A stretch of DNA of 33,897 nucleotides. Source: Staphylococcus auricularis. GTDB taxonomy: Bacteria > Bacillota > Bacilli > Staphylococcales > Staphylococcaceae. Below, in pieces: positions 9,711 to 18,294 of this stretch (positions are counted from its first letter, which is position 1; each line of letters begins with the position of its first letter). The notes beneath the pieces are model-generated. The model did not search any database. It had not been told where the DNA came from and saw only the letters and a program-made list of their open reading frames with translations. Both the position numbers and the translations under genes were made by a program. The stretch is from NCBI RefSeq assembly GCF_001500315.1, contig NZ_LLER01000016.1:1-33897 (forward strand). The letters run 5' to 3'.

Positions 9711-12278
9711 TTGGCAAAACTATTGTATAAATTAGGACGGTTTATTGCTAAGAATAAATGGTTAAGTGTCATTGTATGGCTCGTCGTCCTCGGTGTCATT
9801 ATCACGCCGTTGATATTACATACACCTAAATTTGATAATGACCTCACAATGAACGGGCTAAAATCGCTCGACACGAATGAAAAAATCAGTAAAGAATTCC
9901 ATCAGGATAGTGAAAAGGCAACGATGCGGCTTGTCTTCCACTCAGATAAAGAAAAAGGCATCACTGATAAGGATACGAAAAAGGATATAGAAGAGGCATT
10001 GGACCAAATCAGACAAAATGATGATTACGTCCAAAATATTTCTAATCCTTATGAAACTGGACAAGTGAACGACGAAGAAAATACAGCAATCGCAGATATT
10101 CACTATGTGGTGAGTCAAACTGCGATGCAGGATTCATCTAAGAAAATCATCAATAATGAATTGGATGATGTGAAAGCAGATCATAACATTCAAATTGAAC
10201 AAACCGACCAAGCAGGGGTAAGTTCTGACATTGGCGGTAATTCAGAGCTCGTAGGTATTATCGTTGCGTTTGTTATCTTATTAATTACCTTTGGTTCATT
10301 AATTGCAGCGGGTATGCCAATCATCAGTGCATTAATTGGACTCGGTTCAAGTGTCGGTATTATTTCATTACTGACGTTTGTTGCAGACATTCCAAATACG
10401 ACATTAACCCTTGCAGTCATGATCGGGCTCGCAGTTGGTATCGACTATTCACTCTTTATTCTCTTCCGTTATAAAGAGTTTGCGAAAAAAGGTACAGAAC
10501 CGATGGAAGCGATTGGGCTTGCAGTAGGTACAGCAGGTAGTGCTGTCATCTTCGCAGGGGTCACGGTCATGATGGCTGTATGTGGTCTTTCTCTAGTCGG
10601 TATCGATTTCCTTACAACGATGGGCTTTGCTTCAGCACTCAGTGTCCTCTTTGCAGTACTTGCTGCACTGACACTGTTACCAGCATTGATTAGCATTTTC
10701 CATAAACGAATTAAATTAAAAGGAAAGTCGAAAGATCCCGCAACTGATAAAGGTAACCCATGGGCAAACTTCATTGTCGGTAAACCTTGGATAGCGACGA
10801 TCTTAAGTTTAATCATTCTGATCGTAGCCTTACTTCCAATGAGTCACATGCGTTTAGGTATGCCGGACGACAGTATTCAACCTGAAAATTCTTCACAACA
10901 TAAAGCGTACGAACTTGTTTCAGATAACTTTGGTGAAGGTTATAACGGTCAAATTGTCATGTTAGTCAATACCAAAGACGGTGGCAGTGAAGATCAAATT
11001 AAACGTGATTTAAATAATATGAGAGATGATATCAGTGATATCGATCATGTGGATTCCGTGACTGAAGCACAATTGAATGGCGACAATCATTATGCGTTGA
11101 TGGCGATCATTCCTGAAGAAGGACCTAATGCAGAATCTACAAGTGAATTAACAAAAGACTTACGTGATTTTGCGAGCCAAGCAAAAGAAAAATATGATTT
11201 CAGTACTGAAATTTCAGGACAAAGTGTCATCAACATTGATATGTCTCAAAAACTTAACAATGCGATTCCTGTCTTTGCGGGTGTCATCGTAGGTTTAGCA
11301 TTCATTCTATTAATGTTTGTCTTCCGCTCTCTATTAGTTTCATTAAAAGCCGTACTCGGATTTGTCTTAACACTCGGTGCGACACTCGGCTTTACGACAT
11401 TAGTCATGCAAGATGGCTTTATGGCTGGCTTGTTTGGTATTGATCAAACGGCACCAGTCCTCGCATTCTTACCGGTCGTCACGATTGGACTGCTCTTCGG
11501 TCTCGCTATCGACTACGAACTCTTCTTAATGACACGTGTGCACGAAGAATATGGTAAGACAGGTGATAATGACCATGCGATCCGCGTGGGTATCCAAGAA
11601 AGTGGACCGGTTATCGTTGCAGCAGCACTAATTATGTTCAGTGTGTTCTTCGCATTCGTTTTCCAAGAAGACCAAACGATCAAATCTATCGGGGGCTCTC
11701 TCTCATTTGGGGTACTCTTTGATGCCTTTATCGTACGTATGACGTTAATCCCAGCATTGACTAAATTGTTTGGCCATGCGTCATGGTACTTGCCTAAATG
11801 GTTACAACGTGTGCTACCGAAAATTGATGTCGAAGGGAAAGCGTTAGAACCCGTTTATGCCACAGAGGGCGATGCAGATATTACAGCTCAAGAACGTACC
11901 TCAATTTCTGACCATAGCGAAAGCCAAGTCGAAGCGGAATCTCACGCAACAGATCAAACTCATGAGGTACGACAAGCATCCACGGACCACCCGGAAAATA
12001 TTGACTACGAAGCAGCGTATACACAATCAACGAACGACGTACCTCAAGCATCAATGGAACAAACACATCGTTCACGAGGAGCATCAGAAGTGGATCAGCA
12101 AGCACAATCATCTAAACTTTACCAAGCGCTAGCAGCTGAAACAGAAGACGATGATATCTTATTCAATGCGTTAATGTTATATGCCCGTCAACACCAACCA
12201 GAAATTTACGAACAATATGTGCGTAAGCTCCAAACATTGCGTAATGAACTCTTTGATGAGTTAAACCGAAAATCTTAA
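9711..12278 (+). CDS. MMPL/RND-family lipid exporter (FarE-like)
   Basis: 855 aa. Each half starts with a membrane segment and a large outside domain followed by a block of five or six membrane helices. Conserved inner-helix motifs are visible: GIDYSLFILFRYKEF in the first half and AIDYELFLMTRVHEEYG in the second, the Asp-Tyr pairs used for proton coupling in MmpL proteins. It uses a TTG start with AGGAGGG six bases before. The N-terminus resembles staphylococcal FarE, an efflux pump for antimicrobial fatty acids; substrate is inferred. The last 150 residues form a Glu/Gln/Ser-rich cytoplasmic tail that is longer than the usual MMPL ending. A binding-lipoprotein gene follows after 17 bases and a TetR gene lies downstream. 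Confidence 0.88.
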   Translation: MAKLLYKLGRFIAKNKWLSVIVWLVVLGVIITPLILHTPKFDNDLTMNGLKSLDTNEKISKEFHQDSEKATMRLVFHSDKEKGITDKDTKKDIEEALDQIRQNDDYVQNISNPYETGQVNDEENTAIADIHYVVSQTAMQDSSKKIINNELDDVKADHNIQIEQTDQAGVSSDIGGNSELVGIIVAFVILLITFGSLIAAGMPIISALIGLGSSVGIISLLTFVADIPNTTLTLAVMIGLAVGIDYSLFILFRYKEFAKKGTEPMEAIGLAVGTAGSAVIFAGVTVMMAVCGLSLVGIDFLTTMGFASALSVLFAVLAALTLLPALISIFHKRIKLKGKSKDPATDKGNPWANFIVGKPWIATILSLIILIVALLPMSHMRLGMPDDSIQPENSSQHKAYELVSDNFGEGYNGQIVMLVNTKDGGSEDQIKRDLNNMRDDISDIDHVDSVTEAQLNGDNHYALMAIIPEEGPNAESTSELTKDLRDFASQAKEKYDFSTEISGQSVINIDMSQKLNNAIPVFAGVIVGLAFILLMFVFRSLLVSLKAVLGFVLTLGATLGFTTLVMQDGFMAGLFGIDQTAPVLAFLPVVTIGLLFGLAIDYELFLMTRVHEEYGKTGDNDHAIRVGIQESGPVIVAAALIMFSVFFAFVFQEDQTIKSIGGSLSFGVLFDAFIVRMTLIPALTKLFGHASWYLPKWLQRVLPKIDVEGKALEPVYATEGDADITAQERTSISDHSESQVEAESHATDQTHEVRQASTDHPENIDYEAAYTQSTNDVPQASMEQTHRSRGASEVDQQAQSSKLYQALAAETEDDDILFNALMLYARQHQPEIYEQYVRKLQTLRNELFDELNRKS

Positions 12279-12295
12279 TAAGGAGGAAATACTGA

Positions 12296-13231
12296 ATGTT
12301 TAAGCACCTGAATTTAAAAGCCTTTGGGTTAATCATGACGTTAGCTTTAGCGCTCGTGTTGAGTGCTTGTAGTCAAGATGACAGTTCAGCACAAACAGAA
12401 GGTACATCAATCGGCGAAAAAGAAATAGACATTCCCTATATTGCGACCGATAATTCAGCCGCACGCTCACTCGTAATGGCTGAGGTGTTGAAAAAAGCAG
12501 GCTACGATGTAACGACGACCCCTGTGACTGCGAGTGGACCCATGTATGCGTCCGTTTCAGAAGATGAAAATGCATTCCACGCATCAGGCATTTTCCCTTC
12601 AACGGATAAAGCGTACTACAATCAGTTTAAAGATGACCTTACTTTATATGATCAACATCACTTGATTGAAAATGTACAAGTTGGACTCGCTGTCCCTAAA
12701 TATGTAAGTGACATAGATTCTATCGCAGACCTAAAAGAGGACAATGACTTTGGAAAAGCGGTCAATCATGAAATTGAAGGTACAGATAAACGTAATGGCG
12801 TCATGAAAGAAACGAAAAATACAATTGGCGAAGATGATCTTAAAGATTACAAATTGAATAGTAGTTCTGATCAGGACCAATTTAAAGCCATTCAACAAGC
12901 ACATCAACAACAAAAACCAATCTTATTCACAGCGATGAAACCGCATTGGTTACATGAAGAAACTGACTATAAAATGTTGAAAGATCCTGACAAAATATAC
13001 GGTGATACAAACCAACATATCGATCTCGTATTTAATCAAAACTTTAAAGACAGACATCCAGCTGCCTATACTATTACAACTAGAATGGCAGATGACTGGA
13101 GTCAAAGTGATGAAAAAGATTTAGCGAAAAAAATATTTGTCGATCGTAAAAATCCTGAACAAGTCGCAAAAGATTATGTAGATGATCATGATCATAAAGT
13201 AGACGAATGGTTGAAAGATATCGAATCATAA
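12296..13231 (+). CDS. OpuAC-like glycine betaine/choline-type substrate-binding lipoprotein
   Basis: 311 aa. A lipoprotein signal peptide ends in LSAC with Cys25 as the lipid site. The mature part begins IDIPYIATDNSAARSLVMAEVLKKAGYDV, the start of the OpuAC/ProX two-lobed fold (quoted in part: AARSLVMAEVLKKAGYDV), and continues to HWLHEETDYKMLKDPDKIYG and HPAAYTITTRMADDW, which belong to that family. AAGGAGG precedes the ATG. No ABC permease or ATPase adjoins it, so either it works with a distant transporter or it serves the MMPL exporter with which it appears co-transcribed (17-base gap). A strong terminator follows. The ligand, a quaternary ammonium compound in relatives, is not proven here. 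Confidence 0.85.
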   Translation: MFKHLNLKAFGLIMTLALALVLSACSQDDSSAQTEGTSIGEKEIDIPYIATDNSAARSLVMAEVLKKAGYDVTTTPVTASGPMYASVSEDENAFHASGIFPSTDKAYYNQFKDDLTLYDQHHLIENVQVGLAVPKYVSDIDSIADLKEDNDFGKAVNHEIEGTDKRNGVMKETKNTIGEDDLKDYKLNSSSDQDQFKAIQQAHQQQKPILFTAMKPHWLHEETDYKMLKDPDKIYGDTNQHIDLVFNQNFKDRHPAAYTITTRMADDWSQSDEKDLAKKIFVDRKNPEQVAKDYVDDHDHKVDEWLKDIES

Positions 13232-13244
13232 ATAAGGATAGACT

Positions 13245-13277
13245 CGCCTCACTAACACTTTAGTGAGGCGTTTTTTT
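13245..13277 (+). terminator. Intrinsic terminator after the OpuAC-like gene
   Basis: Arms CGCCTCACTA (13245-13254) and TAGTGAGGCG (13261-13270) with a six-base loop and seven T residues. Confidence 0.94.
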
Positions 13278-13586
13278 ATGTAGGGAAAATGATGAGCCAC
13301 TTTCAAATTGAATCGATGGAGGAAGTTGTTGAGATTTCATCTGATTCACTAAGATAGATATAAGTTGACATCAATCCAAATAAAGTTTTTAGTTTTATAC
13401 AAGAGTATGAGGGAAAAGTGCATACAGCCAAGAAATGACCATATAAAATAGATCATGAAATGCTTTGTGTCGTCTCAAGCGATGAAACATGATCGCCGTG
13501 AAAATGAATAACCCAACGGCTAATTCATCCACGCACGTTTTTGGCACATTGATCATACATAGCACCATTATGAAGGGGGTTAAACG
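13278..13586. other. Intergenic region before the TetR gene
   Basis: About 300 bases between the terminator and the TetR start. No clear promoter consensus was found. It contains a possible leftward small membrane ORF (13395-13556) and a weak inverted repeat GCGAT-N8-ATCGC (13479-13496). Confidence 0.5.
13395..13556 (-). CDS. Possible small membrane protein (53 aa), doubtful
   Basis: The leftward frame encodes MINVPKTCVDELAVGLF..., a hydrophobic helix, the basic patch RLRRHK, and a second hydrophobic stretch ending LFPHTLV. The alternation and codon choice look coding, and it would be divergent from the TetR gene. Against it, no Shine-Dalgarno sequence is visible before either ATG (13568 or 13556). 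It may be a decayed gene or chance. Confidence 0.28.
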   Translation of the reverse strand: MINVPKTCVDELAVGLFIFTAIMFHRLRRHKAFHDLFYMVISWLYALFPHTLV

Positions 13587-14126
13587 ATGGAAACACCAAC
13601 TCAAAAACGAACAGTGCAACACATTATCCGTACAACCTTTGATTTATTACAAGATTATCATTTTGACTCCATCACTGTTCAACAGATATGTGGTGCTGCA
13701 GAAATCAATCGGAGTACATTTTATCGATATTTTGAAGATAAATATGATTTACTTTACCATTTGGCTGAGGAACTCGGGGAAGACATTACAAACGAAATGC
13801 AAGGCCCAGATGAAGCGGCCATGCTCAAATCCTTAGTTAAACTCGTCAATAAAAATCAGACGTTATTTAAGCATCTGATTGTATCGTCTAAGCAAAATGA
13901 ATTTTATCAAGAACTGACCCGTGTAGCGAGCCGACTCATTTATCAAGGCGCTTACGAACATGATAACTTTATTTCGCGCCAAATCCGTCAATCCATTTAT
14001 CCAAAAATGGCGAGTGACTTCTTTGGAAGCGGCATTATTGAAGTGATGCGACAATGGCTCAACAACCAATATGATTATACGTTGGACGAAGTGCTTCAGA
14101 CACTGGATCAAATCGAGCGAAAATAG
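13587..14126 (+). CDS. TetR/AcrR-family transcriptional regulator
   Basis: 179 aa. The N-terminal helix-turn-helix is clear: TFDLLQDYHFDSITVQQICGAA then INRSTFYRYFEDKYDL (quoted in pieces; residues about 13-55), the diagnostic TetR recognition region. The C-terminal part is a helical ligand domain ending in VLQTLDQIERK, typical of the TetR_C group seen in Firmicutes. AAGGGGG stands 7 bases before the ATG. It lies in the same direction as, but separated by a terminator from, the MMPL/OpuAC pair, and is a plausible regulator of that pair, as FarR is for farE; direct evidence is lacking. Confidence 0.88.
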   Translation: METPTQKRTVQHIIRTTFDLLQDYHFDSITVQQICGAAEINRSTFYRYFEDKYDLLYHLAEELGEDITNEMQGPDEAAMLKSLVKLVNKNQTLFKHLIVSSKQNEFYQELTRVASRLIYQGAYEHDNFISRQIRQSIYPKMASDFFGSGIIEVMRQWLNNQYDYTLDEVLQTLDQIERK

Positions 14127-14233
14127 ATGAGGTTTGTGTCGTCTGCTAAAGCGACAGACCGTATGGTTTTAAACACATTGAAGCCTATTCGATTAAGATT
14201 CAAAATATAAGTTGCTGGAAACAACAATTATTT

Positions 14234-14242
14234 TGTTATAAT
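14234..14242 (+). promoter_or_regulatory. Extended -10 promoter for the small acidic membrane protein
   Basis: TGTTATAAT is a consensus extended -10 element; a weak -35 TTGCTG lies at 14212-14217. The start codon is 54 bases downstream. Confidence 0.6.
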
Positions 14243-14295
14243 GTAATAGAAAAGAATAAAATGAAATCGTACAAGTTTAAAGTGAGGTACTTCTA

Positions 14296-14616
14296 ATGGA
14301 GAAAGAAAACAATAAACAAACGAACGAAGTAAATGACGAAAATAACCAAGAACAACCATCTAAATCTGACTATGAATCAGAAGTCATTGAAAAAGCGGAA
14401 CAACGTGTGGCAGCGAAACATGCGGAAACATCTAATGACAATGAAAATCCGACAGATGAAGAAATTGAAGCAGAGCTCTTACAGTATTTAAAAGAAGAAA
14501 AAGAAATTAAAGAAGAAGAAAAAGCTGAGAGCAAACGTTTTAAAATCGTGACGATTATTTTAGGAATTGCTATTGCACTAATCGTCATCTTTAGAGTCGG
14601 CTCTCAATTTATGTAA
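14296..14616 (+). CDS. Small acidic single-pass membrane protein, function unknown
   Basis: 106 aa. Residues 1-82 are hydrophilic, dominated by Glu, Asn and Lys, and predicted to form long helices (EEIEAELLQYLKEEKEIKEEE). A single membrane helix IVTIILGIAIALIVIF follows near 84-99, and the tail is RVGSQFM. No cleavable signal is present, so the charged part should be cytoplasmic. GTGAGGT lies upstream of the ATG, and the gene has its own promoter and terminator. I do not recognise a family with known role. Confidence 0.75.
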   Translation: MEKENNKQTNEVNDENNQEQPSKSDYESEVIEKAEQRVAAKHAETSNDNENPTDEEIEAELLQYLKEEKEIKEEEKAESKRFKIVTIILGIAIALIVIFRVGSQFM

Positions 14617-14642
14617 CAACATAACTCAAGCCAATCAAAAAG

Positions 14643-14692
14643 GGCGAAGACAGCAGGTACTAAAATGACCTGAGATGTCTTCGCCTTTTTTA
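14643..14692. terminator. Intrinsic terminator, possibly bidirectional
   Basis: Arms GGCGAAGACA (14643-14652) and TGTCTTCGCC (14676-14685), with an inner CAGGT/ACCTG stem, then six T residues. It serves the small membrane protein and may also serve the convergent OYE gene. Confidence 0.9.
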
Positions 14693-14718
14693 ATGCTTTC
14701 AATCATATTTACTACTTA

Positions 14719-15909
14719 TTAGTCATCGTAGTTATTTTCTAGTTTGCGCAGTTCGTCTCTCGTATCTTTAGACAAGCCTTCACCATAGTCCATCATCTGT
14801 ACGATGTCTTTGAAGGCAGCATGCGGGATGGCTAAATCTTGTAATTCTTCGGGTTTTACGTGTAAATCGATATCTTGTGGGCGGTCTTCTATTAATTTCT
14901 GTACAAAATCTGGCTCTGTGACAAATGGAGAAGACATTCCAACCATATCTGAGTATTGGAGCGCTTCTAAAGCCTTATCCGGTGTGTTAATACCACCACT
15001 GGCGATTAATGGGATACGTCCATTTAAATGTTCATAGACTACGTCGTTGAGATAACGGCCTTGATGTTTACCAGAAGAGCGCACTGTTTTTTTATAAATA
15101 TTCCGTCCCCAACTAGCGATTGCTAAATATTGGATATTCACGCGTTCCATAATCCAATCGATCCACTGATTGAATTCTTCGATGGAATAACCGATTTGAC
15201 TGCCACGTTCTTCTTCTGGCGTCGCTCTAAAACCTAGGATAAAATCTCCAGGCGCTTTGTCATGAATAACGTCTTGAACACCTTCTAGCACTTCTAAGCT
15301 AAATCTTGCGCGATTTTCCAGGCTATCAGCACCATATTTGTCCGTACGTTGATTTGAAAATGTTGAGAAGAACGTTTGGATGAGTAAGCGTTGTGCAGCT
15401 GAAATTTCGACGCCATCAAATCCGGCATCAATCGCAAGTGCAGTCGCATTTTTAAAGCGCTCAATCACTTGTTTAATATCTTCTTCAGACATACTGCGTA
15501 CTTTGTGCGGGATAGGTGAATGTAACGTCATCTCACTCGGTCCGTATACTGTTTCATATTTGTAAATGGATTGAGTGGAAAAGCGACCAGGGTGTGCAAG
15601 TTGAAGGATGGCTGTATTGCCATCTTGTTTCATCGCTTTTGCGAGTTGAGTCAAACCTGGTAGATAAGATTCATCCATCGCACTAATACCATATTCAAAT
15701 AATTGACCATAGGGTTCGATGTAAGCACCCCCAGTGATTTGAAGTGCTGCAGTGTTCGAACGTCGTGAGGCATAGTCGAGTTCTTCTTGGGTTACGTATC
15801 CATCAGCTGTTGCGGCATTGGGCGTCATCGGTGATAAGACGAACCGATTCGTTAACTGTTGCCCATTTGGAAGTGTGATTGGTTTAAGTAGTGCTTCATA
15901 TTGTGCCAT
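14719..15909 (-). CDS. NADH:flavin oxidoreductase of the Old Yellow Enzyme family (SirTM-island member)
   Basis: 396 aa. FMN-binding TIM barrel: it starts LLKPITLPNGQQLTNRFVLSPMT, typical OYE (quoted in part), and carries LQLAHPGR, the active-site motif (HAGR in most relatives), FSNQRTDKYGADSLENRARF, and the late phosphate-binding LIASGGINTPDKALEAL (residues about 300-317). AGGGG precedes the ATG. It is divergent from the operon that encodes luciferase-like monooxygenase, GcvH-L, macrodomain protein, SirTM and LplA2; the same neighbourhood is known in S. aureus. The physiological substrate is unknown; a role in oxidative stress or quinone/enone reduction is inferred from the association. Confidence 0.9.
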   Translation of the reverse strand: MAQYEALLKPITLPNGQQLTNRFVLSPMTPNAATADGYVTQEELDYASRRSNTAALQITGGAYIEPYGQLFEYGISAMDESYLPGLTQLAKAMKQDGNTAILQLAHPGRFSTQSIYKYETVYGPSEMTLHSPIPHKVRSMSEEDIKQVIERFKNATALAIDAGFDGVEISAAQRLLIQTFFSTFSNQRTDKYGADSLENRARFSLEVLEGVQDVIHDKAPGDFILGFRATPEEERGSQIGYSIEEFNQWIDWIMERVNIQYLAIASWGRNIYKKTVRSSGKHQGRYLNDVVYEHLNGRIPLIASGGINTPDKALEALQYSDMVGMSSPFVTEPDFVQKLIEDRPQDIDLHVKPEELQDLAIPHAAFKDIVQMMDYGEGLSKDTRDELRKLENNYDD

Positions 15910-16112
15910 GGAATTACCCCTTTAAAATGAATGTGTTATTACCTTTAACCTATCATTAGGAAACATGATTCACAATCCATAACACATAAATGTTGATTTA
16001 TTGTTAATTTTAATACATTTTTAAAACGAAATATTTAACTTTTCTTGCACAATTCGATATTTTATATAGTAAGGGCATATATATCTAAGACGAGGCGATT
16101 TATATTTTGAGT

Positions 16113-16137
16113 GTGACGACACAACAGGAAGCGTCAC
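16113..16137 (+). promoter_or_regulatory. Inverted repeat in the leader of the lipoyl/ADP-ribosylation operon
   Basis: GTGACG (16113-16118) and CGTCAC (16132-16137) are separated by 13 bases, 18 bases before the first start codon. It may be an operator or an RNA hairpin next to the ribosome site GGAG (16144-16147). AT-rich promoter-like sequence lies at 16045-16070 (TTGCAC, TATAGT) but spacing is poor. Confidence 0.4.
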
Positions 16138-16155
16138 CACGATGGAGATGATGAA

Positions 16156-17148
16156 ATGGTTGAATATAGCATTTTAGATTATGCGCTCGTAGACGAAGGG
16201 AAAAATTCAGAAGACGCAGTGAAAAAGACTGTCGAATTAGCGAAACTCGCTGATCAATTGGGATTCAAACGTTTTTGGGTGACAGAACATCATAATGTTC
16301 CCGCATTTGCATGTCCGAGTCCAGAACTCTTAATGATGCAGATGTTATCTCAAACATCTTCGATTCGTATTGGATCTGGCGGTGTGATGTTACCGCATTA
16401 TAGTCCCTTTAAAGTCGCAGAAAATATGCGCATGTTAGAGGCTTTCTATCCAAATCGAGTGGATATCGGTATCGGTAATAATGCCGGTACGCCTCAAGTG
16501 CAAGCAGCGATGCAAGATCGTGAAAATGCTGCTGACAATTATCTAACAAGTATTCATCAGTTATATGAATACCTTACAAATCAACAAGATGAAGTCATTG
16601 TTCAACCACGCAATGAACGGACACCAGAAATGTGGTTGTTAAGCATTGGCGAACGATCAGCAAAAACGGCAGCAGAGCTTGGCTTAGGCTATACTTTTGG
16701 TACATTTTTATTACCAGACCAAGCGCATATCGATCAGGCACAACAAAGCAATCGATTATACAGAGAACAATTTAAATCGTCACCTATCTTTAGCCAATCC
16801 AAAGTGATGGCTACGACATTTATTATTGTCGGAGAAAATGAAACACACGCTGAGCAACTTGCCCATGCTTTAGGCGTTTGGTTACTCGGTAAACAAAGCT
16901 TTGCCGAATTCAAGCAGTTCCCTTCTATAGAGACAGCAGCTGATTATATTTTAACGGATGAGGAAAAAGAACGTATCAAAGCACAACTCGCAAGTATCAT
17001 TGTGGGGACAGAAGAAACGATTCGACCACAAATAGAACGTTTAATTGAAGCAAATCAAGCAGACGAAGTACTCTTCGCACCATTAATTTCAGATATAGAA
17101 ACACGTCGTCGTACAGTTAAAGCGATTGCTAAAGCGATGATGTCATAA
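16156..17148 (+). CDS. Luciferase-like (LLM class) flavin-dependent monooxygenase
   Basis: 330 aa TIM-barrel protein of the bacterial-luciferase family, using reduced FMN and oxygen. Visible family features are LADQLGFKRFWVTEHHNVPAF (quoted in part: FWVTEHHN near residue 40), SSIRIGSGGVMLPHYSP, the segment VDIGIGNNAGTP, and SIGERSAKTAAELGLGYTFG. It belongs to the MsnO8-type small LLM proteins. First gene of the operon with gcvH-L 18 bases downstream. In S. aureus the equivalent gene also precedes gcvH-L, sirTM and lplA2. The substrate is unknown; it might supply or repair a redox function of the lipoyl carrier (inference). Confidence 0.9.
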   Translation: MVEYSILDYALVDEGKNSEDAVKKTVELAKLADQLGFKRFWVTEHHNVPAFACPSPELLMMQMLSQTSSIRIGSGGVMLPHYSPFKVAENMRMLEAFYPNRVDIGIGNNAGTPQVQAAMQDRENAADNYLTSIHQLYEYLTNQQDEVIVQPRNERTPEMWLLSIGERSAKTAAELGLGYTFGTFLLPDQAHIDQAQQSNRLYREQFKSSPIFSQSKVMATTFIIVGENETHAEQLAHALGVWLLGKQSFAEFKQFPSIETAADYILTDEEKERIKAQLASIIVGTEETIRPQIERLIEANQADEVLFAPLISDIETRRRTVKAIAKAMMS

Positions 17149-17166
17149 AAAAAGGAGAGATAGTTT

Positions 17167-17505
17167 ATGAAAAAATTAGCAAATTATTTATGGGTTGAAC
17201 AAGAAGGTAATCAATACGTTTATCGCATGACACCCGAACTTCAAGATGATGTAGGTACAGTTGGTTTCGTATCATTTATGGATAAAGACGAAGTTGAAGT
17301 TGATGACGAAATCGTGAGTATCGAAGCATCTAAAACAGTATTAGACGTTCAATCTCCACTAGCTGGTAAAATCGTTGAACGTAATACGAAAGCAGAAGAC
17401 GAACCAGAATTACTTAACTCTGAAAAACCAGAAGAAAATTGGCTCGTTAAATTAGAAAATGTAGATGAAGCGGCATTCGATAAATTAGAAAACGCAGAGG
17501 ACTAA
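17167..17505 (+). CDS. gcvH-L: GcvH-L, lipoyl carrier protein of the SirTM island
   Basis: 112 aa, shorter than glycine-cleavage H protein but with the same lipoyl fold. The attachment site is in [14 protein letters not shown], Lys56. Asp27, in [10 protein letters not shown], lies where S. aureus GcvH-L is mono-ADP-ribosylated by SirTM. AAAGGAGAG precedes the ATG. It is modified by LplA2 (lipoyl), SirTM (ADP-ribose, dependent on lipoylation) and the macrodomain enzyme (removal), all encoded next to it. No glycine-cleavage T or P protein is nearby, in line with a role outside glycine breakdown. The identity is strong; its redox role in defence is proposed from published work on the S. aureus island. 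Confidence 0.95.
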   Translation: MKKLANYLWVEQEGNQYVYRMTPELQDDVGTVGFVSFMDKDEVEVDDEIVSIEASKTVLDVQSPLAGKIVERNTKAEDEPELLNSEKPEENWLVKLENVDEAAFDKLENAED

Positions 17506-17508
17506 TAG

Positions 17509-18294
17509 ATGAAGCAAAGTGAAAGACTTGCCTATTTAGTTGAATATCTATGGCAAGAAGCAAACGGGGAGGCCCCGTTAGACTATCCAACTGATCCACA
17601 CGCACAGTGGCGTATGTTCCGTGGTTTAGTGAATGTAAGACCGCCTGAACCAATCAATGACAAATTTTTAGAAGTACAGGACGCTTACCTTCAAACATTG
17701 AATCAAGCAGATCCTGTCTCTTTCGCGTCACTCAATCCAGTGTTACATGATGATATTTACTTGTGGCAAGGGGATATCACGCGACTCGAAGTGGATGGCA
17801 TCGTAAATGCAGCGAACAGTCGTTTATTAGGTTGCTTTAAACCGAACCATGCTTGTATCGATAACACGATCCATACTAAAGCAGGGGTTCAACTTCGATT
17901 AGCTTGTGAAGAGATCATCCAAGACCAAGGTAAAAAAGAAGGGGTAGGTAAAGCGAAGATCACTTCCGCTTATAACCTGCCATCTTCGTATGTCATTCAT
18001 ACGGTAGGGCCACAAGTTCAGCACTATCCTGTGTCCAAGATGAATCGAGATTTACTTGCTCGATGCTATCAAAGTTGTTTGAAAGTCGCGGATGAAAACG
18101 ACCTTAATCACATTGCGTTTTGCTGTATTTCAACTGGGGTGTTTGGATTTCCGCAAGATGAAGCCGTTAAGATTGCCATCGATACGGTCCTCGCATATAA
18201 AGCAGAAACAGGCTCTGATATCCAAGTGATATTCAATGTCTTTTCAGATGAAGATTATGAGTTGTATAAGGAGGCACTCACGCAGTATGACTAA
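17509..18294 (+). CDS. Zinc-containing macrodomain protein-ADP-ribose hydrolase
   Basis: 261 aa. An N-terminal helical region (about 1-80) precedes a macrodomain: [20 protein letters not shown] (residues 85-104) with the ADP-ribose loop, then [15 protein letters not shown] (108-122), whose Cys109, His114 and Cys116 fit the zinc site of this class, and ISTGVFGFP (207-215), the phosphate loop. It removes ADP-ribose from GcvH-L. GAGGA lies before the ATG three bases after gcvH-L, and its 3' end overlaps the sirTM start by 8 bases, so the two opposing enzymes are translated together. Confidence 0.95.
   Translation: MKQSERLAYLVEYLWQEANGEAPLDYPTDPHAQWRMFRGLVNVRPPEPINDKFLEVQDAYLQTLNQADPVSFASLNPVLHDDIYLWQGDITRLEVDGIVNAANSRLLGCFKPNHACIDNTIHTKAGVQLRLACEEIIQDQGKKEGVGKAKITSAYNLPSSYVIHTVGPQVQHYPVSKMNRDLLARCYQSCLKVADENDLNHIAFCCISTGVFGFPQDEAVKIAIDTVLAYKAETGSDIQVIFNVFSDEDYELYKEALTQYD

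Noticed and set aside
10469..10816. Leftward open frame inside the MMPL gene
   Set aside because: Antisense to strongly conserved transporter motifs; no start signal and no recognisable product.
13479..13496. GCGAT-N8-ATCGC as TetR operator
   Set aside because: Arms are only five bases and lie within the doubtful small ORF; no second copy near the MMPL promoter was seen.
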